Shown here: one piece after another, positions 12,964 to 26,000 of the stretch
Numbering within the stretch: position 1 is the first letter of the stretch
Layout of the letters: every line of letters begins with the position of its first letter
Made by a program: the position numbers and the translations under genes
Notes under the pieces: model-generated
What the model saw: the letters and a program-made list of their open reading frames with translations, nothing else
What the model was told of the DNA's origin: nothing
The model's database searches: none
From: Onchocerca volvulus
Taxonomy: Eukaryota; Nematoda; Chromadorea; Rhabditida; Onchocercidae
Assembly: GCA_000499405.2 (NCBI GenBank)
Contig: HG738138.1
Location: 21,958,824-22,022,823 of the forward strand
DNA length: 64,000 nucleotides
Direction: 5' to 3'

Positions 12964-14010
12964 TATACAACCACAAGGTTTAGATCAACAGAATGGCAGC
13001 ACAAGAATCTCATGCAATGGTTATAATTCTTATTTCTTCAAGACAATCTAGGACAAATACCGTTCCCTTTCTCCGCCCTTCCTTTTCAATACATTATCTC
13101 AGCTCCTGAGATTTAACACAGAGATTAGTAAGTCAAGTATTAATCAGCGAAGGAATAAAATAATTTCGTGTTCTTATAACAAATAGCAATACGGATTAAA
13201 TACTCTCCATATTTTGAACATTTTGTTAAATTTCAGATTTCGGATTTCTTCATTTTTCTTTTTTTTTATTTCTTCAACAATTTTACTAACTTCTTGCGTT
13301 CCAATACTAAAAATTAATAAGCAGTAGTGAATAACTGGTTTGAAGAAATAAAAATCAAGAGAATTATTCTTCCTTCAAGTTTACTTCTCGGAAAGCAGCT
13401 CGTCATAAAAATGAGAGAATTCACGTCAATGAACAACTTTTCTTCAAAATTTTTGAGATTAAAGAGAATCCAGCAGAACAAGATATGCTTTATCTTGCTT
13501 TTCTTTGCTTAATTACAAAGAATTCATTTGGATATCAAAAAAACGCCTTTCCTATAAAAAAAAAAAAAGCCATAAAATTGCAAATCCAAACAACTTTTAA
13601 TAACAGTCACCAACTTTCATAAAAACATTATGCTTGCAATGTATAAAATTTTGACGTGTAATCTTACAGACTAAGCAGCATAAACTGAGACAAATCCCAG
13701 GAAAATCGTTAAAATAAAAAAATATTTGTTAAATAAGAATTTTTCAAGTGGCATCCTGCAAACTATAGTATGACAGAATCACATTTTATCATCCCGATAT
13801 TAATGAAAATGAATGGTTAAAAGAAATGACAAAAGAAAAAAAATAATAAATCTAAATTGAATTTGATAACCAATTACCGAAAACAATTTTTGAAGCAAAT
13901 AAATTTTAATGGAAAGACAAACTCTCAACTGTACAAACTGTACACCGATAGCATCTCTCCAAAAAAGTAGTCCGATAAACAATATATTGCATTTAGTAAG
14001 ATATTCAATA
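12964..14010. other. Intergenic region upstream of the FMO gene
   Basis: AT-rich, with A and T homopolymers. It should hold the FMO promoter (FMO is transcribed leftward) and the 3' flank of the CNPPD1-like gene. No exon or regulatory element is identifiable by eye. Confidence 0.4.
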
Positions 14011-16515
14011 TCAATAAGGCACGAAAAAAAGGCTGAATAAAGGATGTGTACTATTTGTGAAAATTGTAATAAACGGGAAAAAGGTTTTTCGTTGCTCCGT
14101 CATATTATCAGCAGTAGAAGCGAAGGAGAGCACATATCCGTCGTTTTTTATCAAGCTGCTTGAAACTAAATAATCTTTAGTAAATTGATATACATGGAAA
14201 ATAAATTCAAAATATGTCGATCTCAATTCTTTCTCTCTACTGAATTTGAATTATCATCTTTCAGAGTTTCGGACCAAATGAATGTCATTGTAATTTGCTT
14301 CAAATAAATGCTAATAACAATCAAATTCAAAGAAAGTTTCAATAAGACATGATGATGTGATTCAGTAAAGTTTAACATCAGGGAAATAGAAAAAACTTAC
14401 GTTGCATGCTTGCTGAGATCACAATTTGCGGAGACACAAGAAGTGAAACAACCGCAGTATAATAAACAAAAGTAAGTACAGCAAGGGATATGATTAATGG
14501 TTTCACACAATCAGATATGAGACTGATCCTCGGTAGAAGCACAGCTGTTTCATTATACGTACAAAATCCGCGTTTTTTCATACTATCCCTTGCTACCCAT
14601 ACTTCCACTTTCTCCAATATCCGTATAAATTCCATATAACTTACATTAGTGTTCCAATGCTTAAAAAAATGACACGTATAACCATTTCATGTGCAAAAAA
14701 AATTAAAATTTACATTAATATTAATGCTTCGAAAGATTTTAAATTTTGAAATCTTTTTCATGATATTTGAAATTTAAATACCAGCTTATTTACAAAAATC
14801 GTGCATAATATACTGTATTTTTTCGGCAATGTTCTTCAAACTATGTTTTCGGATTTAAAAATAAAAATTGGGAAATTTTCGGAAATTTCTCGAAAATCAA
14901 TCCGAAAAGTCTGAAAAATATGAAATTATAGTTAGTAAGATTAAGAAAAAGAAAAAATTCTTCGTAGGATATTTTTTTTAAAAATGTTGAAGAAACATAC
15001 CATAGCATCCAGAACGCTCAGTTCCATTTTATTGACCTGTTTTAAAGAAGTACTAGCTAGCGCAGCCCATTTATCATTGTAAATGAATTCCTGCTGTCCA
15101 ACGTCCTGAAAAGTTACCACTGTTGAACACAAATAAATCAATTCAAACCTCGTAAAGTTAAACCCATAGTCCAGTTTTATTTAGTTAAGCTGAATTCTAT
15201 GTAACGAGTGCTAATATTAAATGCGATTTTGTCCCATAAAAAAACAAACTGGTCGACACCAAATTGAAAGTAAATGTTTTTCAAGACAAAAGATACCACT
15301 TTGATATGTTTGACATGCGTAAAATAAAAATTTATGATTCGAAAAAAATCAAAAAAGAAAAAAAATTCTAACAAAGATATTTTTGTTGAAATTTAAAATT
15401 AAAAAAAAAAAAAAAGAAAAAGGGAGGAAATGACTAGAATTAACAATGACAAACAATTTATTTGCGAAATTAAAAAAGCACATAATATTTGAATATTTTG
15501 TTAAAAAAATTAATAATGGTAATAATAAAGAACAAAAAAAAAAAAAATCTCAGGAGCCCCTAACATGAATAAATAAATAAATACATAAGATCATGCTGGT
15601 TTTAAATAATAATAGTTGGTTGATTAATAAGAAATTCTAGAATTTAATTATTCAAAAAAAATTTTTTTTTTTTTTTGTTTGGATTTTTCAATGAAGACTA
15701 TAAAAAATTAAAGATGTTAATTAAGATTCCAGTTCTAGTTTGTTCACATATTTTTATGTTACCTTTGATGTTTTTTTTTTTTTTTTGTAAGTCAATGCTG
15801 GGGCAAGACAGTTTACTATTACAAATTTGAGAACCTTGTACAATGAAACTGTAGAAAGGTCTGTATTTTTTTCCTCTGTCGAGGTAAATAATGAGTAGCC
15901 AAAAAACGAGCCGTCCGTATTAGAATTCGCAACTTTAGTATTATCAGATTTCCCGTAACGAATATCAAAATCAGAAACATTAGCTTGATATAGTTCACTA
16001 GAACTAAAATGAATATTAGATAAGTTTTTTTCCCAAAGAAATGGAAAAAAGAATAAAGATTTGTGAATAAAACCATTTACATGGAGGTATTTGCTCGCAA
16101 TTATGAGCGCCGAAAGATACAACTGGCCCGGGTCAGAAGATTCAAAACAAGTTTTGTCAGTAGTTCGTATACGATCAAGATATACCATAGCTACTAAAAA
16201 TGTACATGCATCCACATATCCATGACTGCAGATAAACTTTTGTAAATTTCAAAATTAAAGAAAATGAATCTGCTGTTCATTAGTTTAAAAAAAAAGAAAC
16301 AAAATAATATCTTTTTATAACAATATAAATAACAAATTTAACACCATTTCGGCAATCTCTCGTTTTCAACGAGATTTTGTGGAAACTTTTAGAATTCTAA
16401 ACTAACTCATACTGAAGCTTTTAACAAAATTTATAGCAAACACTTACCATGATAAGGAGGTTGCTGAATCCATACTTATATAATCATACGGACAATGCTT
16501 ATCGAAATAATTCAT
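14011..16515 (-). CDS. CNPPD1-like cyclin-fold protein with a membrane segment
   Basis: CNPPD1 (cyclin Pas1/PHO80 domain protein 1) is a poorly characterised animal protein with one cyclin box. Exons 16515-16448, 16225-16081, 15105-15001, 14659-14401 and 14165-14011 sum to 732 bp, encoding 243 residues. The cyclin box is clear: YVDACTFLVAMVYLDRIR, then QLYLSALIIASKYLHDVG, FIYNDKWAALAS, KMELSVLDAMHWNTNVSYME and FIRILEKVEVW. This matches the PHO80-type pattern with the D-E/K-WA and LDWN-like elements. Downstream a hydrophobic stretch (LIISLAVLTFVYYTAVVSLL) is a likely transmembrane helix, also a feature of CNPPD1. A very large intron separates exons 2 and 3. The start ATG (MNYFDKHCPYDY) is the first in the first exon I can define; an earlier 5' exon is possible. 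The C-terminal exon is not conserved with anything I know. Confidence 0.75.
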
Positions 16516-19500
16516 TGCAAGTTCTAAAATATTTTGAAACAGATGAAGTGCTTTTTAATATGATGTTGAATTGATTTCAACGAATATGAAATTTAGCAAT
16601 CAAAAAATTGAGCCAATGGTACAGAGTATGTTGCCATATTTTTAAATTTCTATCCCGCAATCATCCAGTTCACAGTATACTATCATAAATTTCATCCTCT
16701 CTTCAATAATTTCAGCAAAAAAAAAAAAAAAAAAACACTAATCAGATAAGATCAGAAAAATCAGATAAATCTATCAACATGGAACTTTTGACAAATAATT
16801 TTCAAACTTTTAGTAAAGTAAAATTCCAATCTAAATATATCTACCGCAAAGTGGAAACGGCAATGATTTCATCCGACGACTTCCATAACAAAGCGATCTT
16901 CGCAAGCGCTGTTGTAGACGTTTGAACGAAAGCGACATTGGCGACATTGCTGCGACGTTAAACTTTTAGCACGAAAAACTGATAGAGCGACGTGCAACCG
17001 AACAGACCACCGCAAAACTTCGCTAAACTCCAAATGTAAAAACAAGTCAATTGACATCGCTCGCTCGTTTCAACTTTCCACAGAAATGCGGCCCCGTGAA
17101 AAATGCACCATCGCAATTGTGCTACAATTGTTGTAATATTCAAGTTTCCGCTTCTTTTTATTACTTATTTTGGAATGGCTTGCGAGCGTGTGTAGTGCGG
17201 TCAGAGTATCGCTGTGGTATGTTTCATTTCACGGTGCAATAGGACATGTGGGATGAGCTGATAAGTAGTTAATGAGGGCAAGGTTCGAGGGAAGTTTTCG
17301 GTGAGGGTTCGGTGGCTTCGTTGGTATTTCTTTCGGGATTTTACGCTGTAGGGTTAGATTTCCTTGCCATCCGGGATGTGCCGGGAGGGGAGCCTGGAGT
17401 TGCGTTTCAGGCTGGGACTTTGCGCTCATTTGCAATGTTTTTTGATTATTTGTCAAATTCTTATCATTTCTCATAGATGTGGAAGTATTTCGTCTGCTCG
17501 GATGCGAGCACTTATCTCATTATTGCCTCCTGTACTTATTCTTTCACCTTAAGTGATAATCAAACTTGCCTTCTGGTAGTTATCATTTGTTCAGACTAGG
17601 TAGATATTGCACAGTGACATATTGTATGCCCAATTCAAACTATTAAATCCTTCCGAGTTCCATAAAATTCTTGAGAATAAATGTAATTGTCGTATTATAT
17701 GATACTGCTTTAAGAAGGAAGAAAAATTGCTAATTAATTAAGACGGGAATAAAGGAATAATTGGGGAATAAGAGAGTAATTTGTGCATGAAATTTATTAC
17801 ATGAAATTAATATATACTAAAGATCTTTGCTTCCTTGTTAATAACATACTATTTTTGGATGAGAATATATTAGAAGGTCCCTCATTTCTATTGCACTCAT
17901 TCAACTTCTTAATAGTTATGTTTACTTCTCTCGCTCTCTTACTTCCTCTCATTGTCTGTGGCTTGTTTGCACAATATTGACGACAGATTTGCACTTTCCA
18001 CCCGTGTGTACGGGATCTTTCGTTATTGAGAGTTCTCTTGAATTTCCTATTTTTCGAAAATAATAATGATGCTATTCGGTTCTGAGATCTTTTTCCATCT
18101 TTTTTCGCATTTTTTTTTGAAATTATTTTATCCCCGTAATTGATCTTTCAGTTTTGTATAATTTTTATTTCCTTCTTAGTTTTCGTTTCTTCTTCTTCGC
18201 ATTTCTTTTATTCCGAAGAAGATATTTTTATCTTGATAATCTCTTTTTTCTCCCTTGTATCAATGTTTGAAATTAGAACAAAGTTCTTTAAAGCAGAATG
18301 AACTGGAAAGTATCAATTAGCGGAAAGTGTCAATTACATTCATTAACAATTTTTTGAATTTTAAACTCTTTCTAAATTATAAACATTTTTTAAAATAACT
18401 CATCATTAATCTTTATGAATAGGAATTTATATCTCTGTTAGTTTGAATTTTCATCACTTTTTTTTTTTGTTGTTGCATCATAATCTCTAAAAAATAGTAG
18501 AAATGGTGAATTTCGTCATCTATGATAGTTTTGTTTATCAGGATATCTTGAATTAATATTTTCCCAGTCTATTTGGATTAATAAATTCGAAGATTATTAA
18601 GTTAAATTTTGAAATATATAAATTATTTCCCTGTTTTTCTCTGAAGTCATGGTAATCATTATCATTACTACTATCATTCGTCCAAGTCTCTATACAGGTA
18701 ATGTTATCTTTATCGCTATTGTCATCATCAATTATTGACGCTTTTGCAGGTCATGCATATTATTATCTTGGATGATCATCTGCACTATTATGCACCAGCG
18801 GACTTCGGATCCTTTATTTCTTATTTACTTTTAAATTATGTCAAAAGAAAATTTTCATATTTGTTGACTACGTTTACTTACCTATTCGAAAGTTTGAATT
18901 AACTGTCTTGAATTTTTCATCCGTTTTCCAGCATTTCGTTTTTTTTTTCCCCAGCATTTTTCGTTCTTTTTTTTTTTTTTTCAATTTCCTTGTACTTTCT
19001 GTGGTGACTTATTAATATAGTGTTAATAATTATAAAGTTTGAAAAGCGATTATAAATACTTATTCTTGAACTATATAATAAGTTGATGAAAGAAGTCAAA
19101 CTTATTGTTGAAAGAAATAAGGAAGAGTAATTAATGAAATAGGTTCGTTTTCTGCACTCTTTGATTTTACTAAATTGATTAAAAGATATACCTATCCTGT
19201 ATTATTTTCTTCAATGGATGGAGTGGGTACGAATTGTAGTTTATTTTAAAAAAGCTATGGCAATTATTTCGAATAGAATTTGATAAAATAAAAATCCAGT
19301 TATTGATTCTTTTAGCAAGATTAAGAAATTTAATATCCATTCGGTGAAATGATACTTGTTTTGAAAATTATTTTTGTCTTTGAGAGAATGGTGTAAGCAA
19401 CTAGTCACCAAAAGTTTCAGTTGTAGAGCTTGATGAAATATGGAACGGTACATTTATGATACCTCTCACTTTGTAACTAATAAAAAATGATGACCCATTT

Positions 19501-19862
19501 TTTATCCTTATTTTTACCTACTCTTAGGCATCATTATTTAATATCTTACTATACTTGCCTGAAATTTTTCGTCTCATTTATTGTCTTTATTTTTGAATTT
19601 TATAAATATTTGATATATATAATTATAAACTTTAGGGATAACTTGCCAATGTAAAAGAAAATGCTATTGTCAGTTAATTGGAATTAGCTAATTTGATTTA
19701 AATTGCTTCGATTTCAATTATATTTTGCACATGAGATGGCTTGAAAAGAATTGAAAAGCGTATGCGGTGTTTTTTGATGTGCTTTTTTGTATCTATTTAG
19801 TGTTTTAGTCATATCGAGCGAAATTGATTCAAAAAAAGAAAAAGTTGTAATTGTTAAGTTCA
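16516..19862. other. Divergent intergenic region, GC-richer at about 16850-17450
   Basis: This separates the leftward CNPPD1-like gene from the rightward AT-hook gene. From about 16850 to 17450 the base composition is clearly less AT-rich, with many CG dinucleotides and several overlapping open frames on both strands, none of which shows a recognisable protein or exon borders. I take it as a promoter region or an untranslated first exon. From 17.5 to 19.8 kb the sequence returns to AT-rich intergenic DNA without supported features. Confidence 0.4.
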
Positions 19863-22800
19863 ATGTCGTCGATGGACGGTGAATCGTCAGAGAGTTTCCC
19901 AGGAAATAGTGACAAATCGGCGGATCATTCACACGGTGACCCACGAGCTGTGGGTTTTTCGCACGGTAATTTTTGAATGAATTCTTTTTGTAATTGTTGT
20001 ATGTTAGATTTCTATTGAAATAAATTTAATATTTTCTTGAAATTCGGCTTGGGAAGTTGTTTGTAATGGTTTATGAAATAAATGATATATAATTGTCAGT
20101 TTTATGTAGTTAATATTTGTCATTTTTAGCAAGTGCAGTAATAATTGATACGGTTACAAACGGTGAAAAAGCCATGGACCAGAAACAGAAAGGTGGATGT
20201 GCGCAGATTTTGAATAGTGAACATGGAGATAGTCTACATGCCATTTCTGAGGTTAATGAGAGTCATTTATTTTACTCACGTGGTTTTTGCGAATGAGATT
20301 TGCAATTTGACTATAAAAATATGATTAAAAATGTGCGTTCGTTAATTCAGGCTTCTTCGGGACGAAGAACTGAAGGGTCTATAGAAAATGTAGTTGATGA
20401 AGAGGCGTGTAAAGACGCCACTGAAGATCAAAGAATTGAGGTTCGTTTTTGTAGTTTTCACCAATTACTTTAAATATCATTTACGAAATCTGTATTGATT
20501 TACAAATTAAAAGAACGATTAAGATGCAAAATATATTCGTTTATGATATATGATTAAATATAAAATTTATTGTAGTGATCTGGAGGGAAATTTTTTTAGT
20601 TGGTGTTATTATGTTGTAATGAATGGGGCAAACAGTAAGTAAACTGCCAAAAATAGTTAAACATTGTAAGTATAAAGCATTATATGCCTTAGAAGATTGA
20701 TTCTAGCTGAAAGAAGGATCAAGCGAAAATACTAGTGAAGCACTTGAATCAGAAAAACATGACAGCGTTGCAGCTTCAGCTGGCTCATCTCCTCCACCAG
20801 TAAGTTAAAGCTCTCTCGTTTAATCTTTTATTTTATTGGCACTGCAAAAGTTACTACATTTTCATATGGAGATTTCCTTTATTACAATGTAGTTAGATAA
20901 TATAATCAGTAATGTAGATGCTTTGTTCATCTGTCAGCTGCTTCTCTCTATTTTCTTTATCGTTGCAGTAGATCGATAAGTTCAGAAAGTGTCAGAAAGC
21001 AATTAAATTGTAGGCTGTAAAGATACTTCAATTTAATAGAGGGGAAGATTGTTCTTAATATGGTTGCTTTTTATTATAAGTTTCGAGTTTTTGACCGTTA
21101 TGAAATTTTGTCTTTTCAATGAAGAGAGTCTTTTTTTGTGTGGCTCACTATATTCTAGTTGAATATTAATTGTTCTTTGTTATGTTGTAGAGTTCCAAGC
21201 TCGTAATCCTTTGCACTTCCTGCTTTTATTTTGAAATTTCTTTTTTTATAGAGCAGTGCTGCTCCAGATGAACTGCACTTGGACACAGATACGAAGAGTA
21301 ATTCAGAAGAAGGTGATAATAAGGAGTCGAGTGAAGTCAAAAATGATTCCAGTAAAGAAGTCGATGGTTCCAAGACTGATGATGATGATGATGATAAAAC
21401 GGATACTGAAGAAGGAGAAGATGAAGTGGAGAAAAAGAAAAAGGTGGAGGATGTAGATGCTTCGGACAAAGCAGAAGATAAGGCAATTGATATCGCTGAT
21501 AAAAAAGAGGAAGTAAGTAGGCCAGTGATTTTCTTTCTGGAAATAAGATATAGTATCATAAGATATAATAAATATAATAAATACAGAATAAATATTTATT
21601 ATATCTTATGTGGATAATTCGAGAAGTTTTATCTATTTAAAAAATATTATATTTCATTCTTTAATTTTGAAGAATTTCAGGGAAGTGCGAAACGTGTCTT
21701 ACCGAAATGGATGGTGCAAGATGCAGATGCACCTCCAAGCCCGAAAGAAGAGACGGATGAGAAAGATGAGGCTACAGTTGTCACTGAAAATGAACCGACT
21801 AGTGGTGCTCGAGGACGAGGACGTGGTAGGAAGGGACGTGATACGACGCGAGCAGTAGCTAAACCCTATAATGTATGTCAGAGCCTAGTTGTTAAGAGAG
21901 TGAGATTCATCAGCTAAGAGATTAAATTAAAGACTGTAATGTTTAAATCTTTTTAAATCAGTCAATCATTTGATGCAGTTTAGATTTTTTAAACAGGCTA
22001 TTTATGAATTAAAATGTTTCATTAGAACTATTCAGTGACTTGCGAGTAGCTATAATCGATAAATTTATTTTGGATCAACCTTTTTATTCATCTTCTGGCG
22101 AGGAATGACTTGAAAATTTAGGAAGCCACTGCCGAACATCCGCAGCCAGAATCATTGGCATCTGGTCGCCCTCGTCGTTCAACACGGTCAAACGTGGATT
22201 ATGCTCATCCAGATGTAGCAACTGTAGTTGCTGAACAAGAAGACTTGGAAAATGAGGTTTTGCTGAAAAATTTTGTGGAGTTATTTTATAATTTCCGTAC
22301 ATTTTTTCCGCAGCTTCTATTTTTTTGTTTTTGCAGAGCATCAGTATTTTTGAATATATTTCTTTAATATATCCTGAAAGAAAAATACTAAGCGTTTTGT
22401 CTTTTTTTAATTACTCAAAGAGATTTTCTGTATCCATTAAGAAGAATATCATTTAGTAATATAATATGCGATCACGAAAGAAGTTGTCCTTCCTGCATTC
22501 AGTTAATATTTTGGAATATGGAGCGATTTCACCCACTCTCCACTGATACGATCACAAGATTGTTACAGTTTCAGCTTCAACAAAAGGTTAATCGGAGTCG
22601 TGGCAGGGGTCGCGGTCGAGGTCGAGGTGGACGTTCTGGTGGACGTAAACGAACAGCAGCTGGTAGCGATGATGGAGAAGATAGTGATTCTGAATATGGC
22701 AGCCACAAAAAGCGGAAGCGCGCAGGAAGTAGTGGCTCACGAGGCCGAGGACGAGGTAGAGGTCGTGGAAGACCATCTCGAAGTTTGGGTTTGGTTTTTA

Positions 22801-23087
22801 CTCCATTTAAAAGATTTTGATTTGAAATAGAAAGTAATACATGACGTTCTTTCACTCATTATAATCGAATTTTTATAGGAAAAAAGAGTAACAAAGAAGA
22901 GAGTGATGATGACGACGAAGAGATGGATTTATCGGACAATGATGCTGGTGGTTCTACTGGATCTGGTGAAGAATCCTACAAACCTGCTCCTTCGAAACGA
23001 CGCGCCGCCGCGTTTGCTGCTGAAGCACATTCACCGAAGACTCCGCCTAAGAAACGTGGTCGTGCTCCAGCAGCTAAAACGCACTAA
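19863..23087 (+). CDS. Acidic AT-hook / RG-rich nuclear protein with candidate Ku-binding motif
   Basis: No family name can be given with confidence. Nine exons (19863-19965, 20130-20251, 20351-20440, 20707-20799, 21252-21512, 21681-21872, 22122-22256, 22575-22788, 22879-23087) give 472 residues. The N-terminal half is low-complexity and acidic (SSMDGESSESFPG, then TDDDDDDKTDTEEGEDEVE near residues 180-200). At residues 227-234 is KRVLPKWM. AT-hook-like elements follow: RGRGRGRKGR (about 265), GRPRRSTR (about 300), then two RG-runs flanking a KKRKR nuclear-localisation-like cluster. After the RGRP core the tail is acidic (EESDDDDEEMDLSD) and then basic (PPKKRGRAP). The product is probably a DNA- and chromatin-binding disordered protein. 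The exon phases are consistent throughout, which supports the model; function is inferred from composition. Confidence 0.8.
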
Positions 23088-26000
23088 GCAGTAATATTTT
23101 TATACGCGTGTTTTTATAGTTAATGAAACTTCCGTTGCTTACTGAAATTTCATTTACCATGTTAGAAGGAATTGAGAACTTTATTATGTGTGAGAATTAA
23201 GATTAATGTTTTATTAGAATTTACATGCCTGCATTTTCCATCATCACGTTTTTTTTCTTTTTTTTTTTTTTTTTTCATTATTGTTCACTGGAAAAGAATT
23301 GCCATCAATTTCTGAAAAGTTCAAGTTAAGTATTTCAGGAGGAAACGAATGAATGAAGAGAAGTTGATAAGTTGATTGCCATTAGCATTTTATATACGAT
23401 TACATGACATTGTTGAACTTGTTACAGGTCATTCTTCATTTTGCAGATGTTTTCATTTTGTGTATAGGCTCACAGTGAATTTTTATTCTTATTTCCATTT
23501 TTCAGTGACTGGAAAGGCGTAAAACATATCATGCCGTAATTTCCAGTCATATTTTATAAGCTTCATTCTTTAAACTCGTTGCTTCACTTTTGAAATCTAA
23601 TGTTATAACTGCAATAATGATACCACTGTTGCCTTCTTGGAAAGAAATAACCATTATTAGGCTTAATATTCCCTTCTAAGAAGTTTTTTTCAGTTCAGTT
23701 GTCGCTTGACATTTTCTCATTTGGCTAAGTTTTGCGGAATACAAGCGTTTTTGGTTTTCTTTACTATTAATAAAGACTAAGTAACCTAAACTAGCTGATT
23801 ACAAGAAAACATTTACTGATTTGAGTCGATCTATGGATTTTTTTGGTACATCATTTATCCTTAGATTATTATTGCGATATGAAGTGATCAGTTAGTTTTT
23901 TATAAAATGTTCTCAACCTTTTGTAGTTTTCGGGTTTTCATTAAAAAGGTATGCCATGCGGTATACTGGATGAGAAAAAATTATTGAGAGAGAAATTATA
24001 GTAACAATAGGGCAGCAGTGGTGTCTGACGCAGAATAATGAAACAATTACTAAAGATTAAGTGTTAAAGATTATTTTACTTTTCAATGGATTTATATTAA
24101 TATTTAACTACCTGCGTAACGTCCATATATTTTCGTAAGTTTAGCGCTAACTTTGCATAAGTGTTTTGATTATTCTCGGAAATAGATTTTTAGTATATTG
24201 TGTTTTAAATCAGCGAATCGTGGTAAATTTTCAATGTATATTTATAAAAAGTGGAGTGACGATTATATGAAGCATATCTGAGAACATTTGATTATCGTTG
24301 CCTTTACACGATCAAGAAAGTAAAATCATGGCGTGTTAATGGGGGAGGAAAAAGGACGGTAGTGTTAGTTGGCTCTTTTTCTTATTCACATAGCACAAAA
24401 TGTTATGTAGCTATTGCAACCACTAATTCATTATCGTTGCTAATAAAGTTCATTCTGTTTCGAATGTTTATCTACCTCTATGCGGAAAGCAGTTGTAATT
24501 TAAGTGATGCATGCATGTTTGTCTACTTTAATAATATCTTTTCCTCCCCCCCTTTTTCTCTCTTTTTAAGTCTATTTTTCGTAAAATTCTCTTTTTTTTT
24601 CTCATCAATCCTCTAGAATATATGTTTTAGAATTTTCTTGCTATTCTAATGCCCTCTACAAGATTTTTTTTTTTTTGCTGTATATAAAATATCATTTGTA
24701 ATTGTTTTGTTTCGATGTTGTTTGGAACTAATGTTTTAATGATGTATTTTAAAATTTCAACTTCTCTTCTTCACCAATTTGTATCCTGCTATCGCTTTCA
24801 TTGTTGGAATACATTCTGTAGGGAAAATTTTGGTGATCAGGAAAGAAATAAGTTTTATCATTCTTTCCTACAATGCTATGTCCGTTTTATTTCTTTGTTA
24901 TTTGTGAATTTTTCTTCTGGCTGTCATTATTGGCCCATTCTGAAATGTAGATCATTTTCTCGCAGTTAGTTTTAATTACAGAAGCAATTTTTTAAGCCAG
25001 TTCTTGCGGAATTTTTTCATTCGTTGTAATTTCATAAAGGCAAGGAAAAGTAATCCATTCAACGTTATTCATTGTTAACATACTGACTGCTATGTTTGCG
25101 ATTGAGAGACTTAGCACGTATTTAGCTTCAGAATGATGGAAATTTGTTCTTTGGTAGCAAATATCAAAGCAATTTTAGTTTTGTGAATCGAACATTTTGT
25201 TTCTATTTCTGTATGTAAAATTGATTCAAAAGTGATCATTCTCCCTCGAAATATAGAACTGGAAGATTTGAGGAATGATGTAGCGTCTATGTCGGCGGCC
25301 ATTTCATATTCGGTTGTTGAACGATTTGCGTAATGTTCCTGTCTGCTAATTGTGTAGTAGTTCTAAGGTTAGAAAGTGAAAAGCAACGTTGAATTTGTTG
25401 TGGTGATGTGGAGGTGTCGAATCTGATTGTAGTCATAGCTAGATGAATGTTTAAGTAAATGAAATGAGAAGCAAAGTCCGAAATGTTTTGCATTTCATAG
25501 CTAAGGATTTTGGGAGGAATTTTTTTGAGGTTTGTTGGACTAGTATAGGAACTGGATTATGCTCAGTTGATTGAGATGATGATTATGGATGTTTCTAAAA
25601 TTTTCTGGACATGTTGTTTCTTGACATGTTTAATTCGTTTTACATGGATATTGGATTTTTTTCTTTTATTTCTGAACCATATTAGGCATTTATGGGTATG
25701 TTGTCGTATCCAAGGACTGCAGTAGTTATCATTAATGCGAGACAGATTCGCCCATTGTTTTGATATGTTTTTCAAGTTTTGCTTTTTAAAATTTGCATAT
25801 AATTCATGAAATCTGCTGTTAAATTCGAGCTTATTTGACAGCACTTTTTGCGAGCGAATCTCTTGCAGAATTTACGATATCATAATTCTGTAGCAGGGAT
25901 TGCAAATTTTGCTGATTGAAATTATAAGTTTCAATATAAAATGAGATTTTGTTGATCTCGTTACTATACTTTTTTCGACTTTGTTAATTAATATAGCATT

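Noticed and set aside
15754..16080. Continuation of the CNPPD1-like exon 2 frame through a lysine run
   Set aside because: A GTAAATG donor at 16080 and the in-phase exon at 15105 restore the cyclin fold; the read-through is intronic.
21155..21559. 134-codon serine-rich minus-strand frame
   Set aside because: It is antisense to the acidic D/E-rich exon of the AT-hook gene; the serine bias is a mirror of GAA/GAT codons.
22577..22855. Proline/arginine-rich minus-strand frame
   Set aside because: Antisense to the RG-repeat exon of the same gene, explained by its codon bias.
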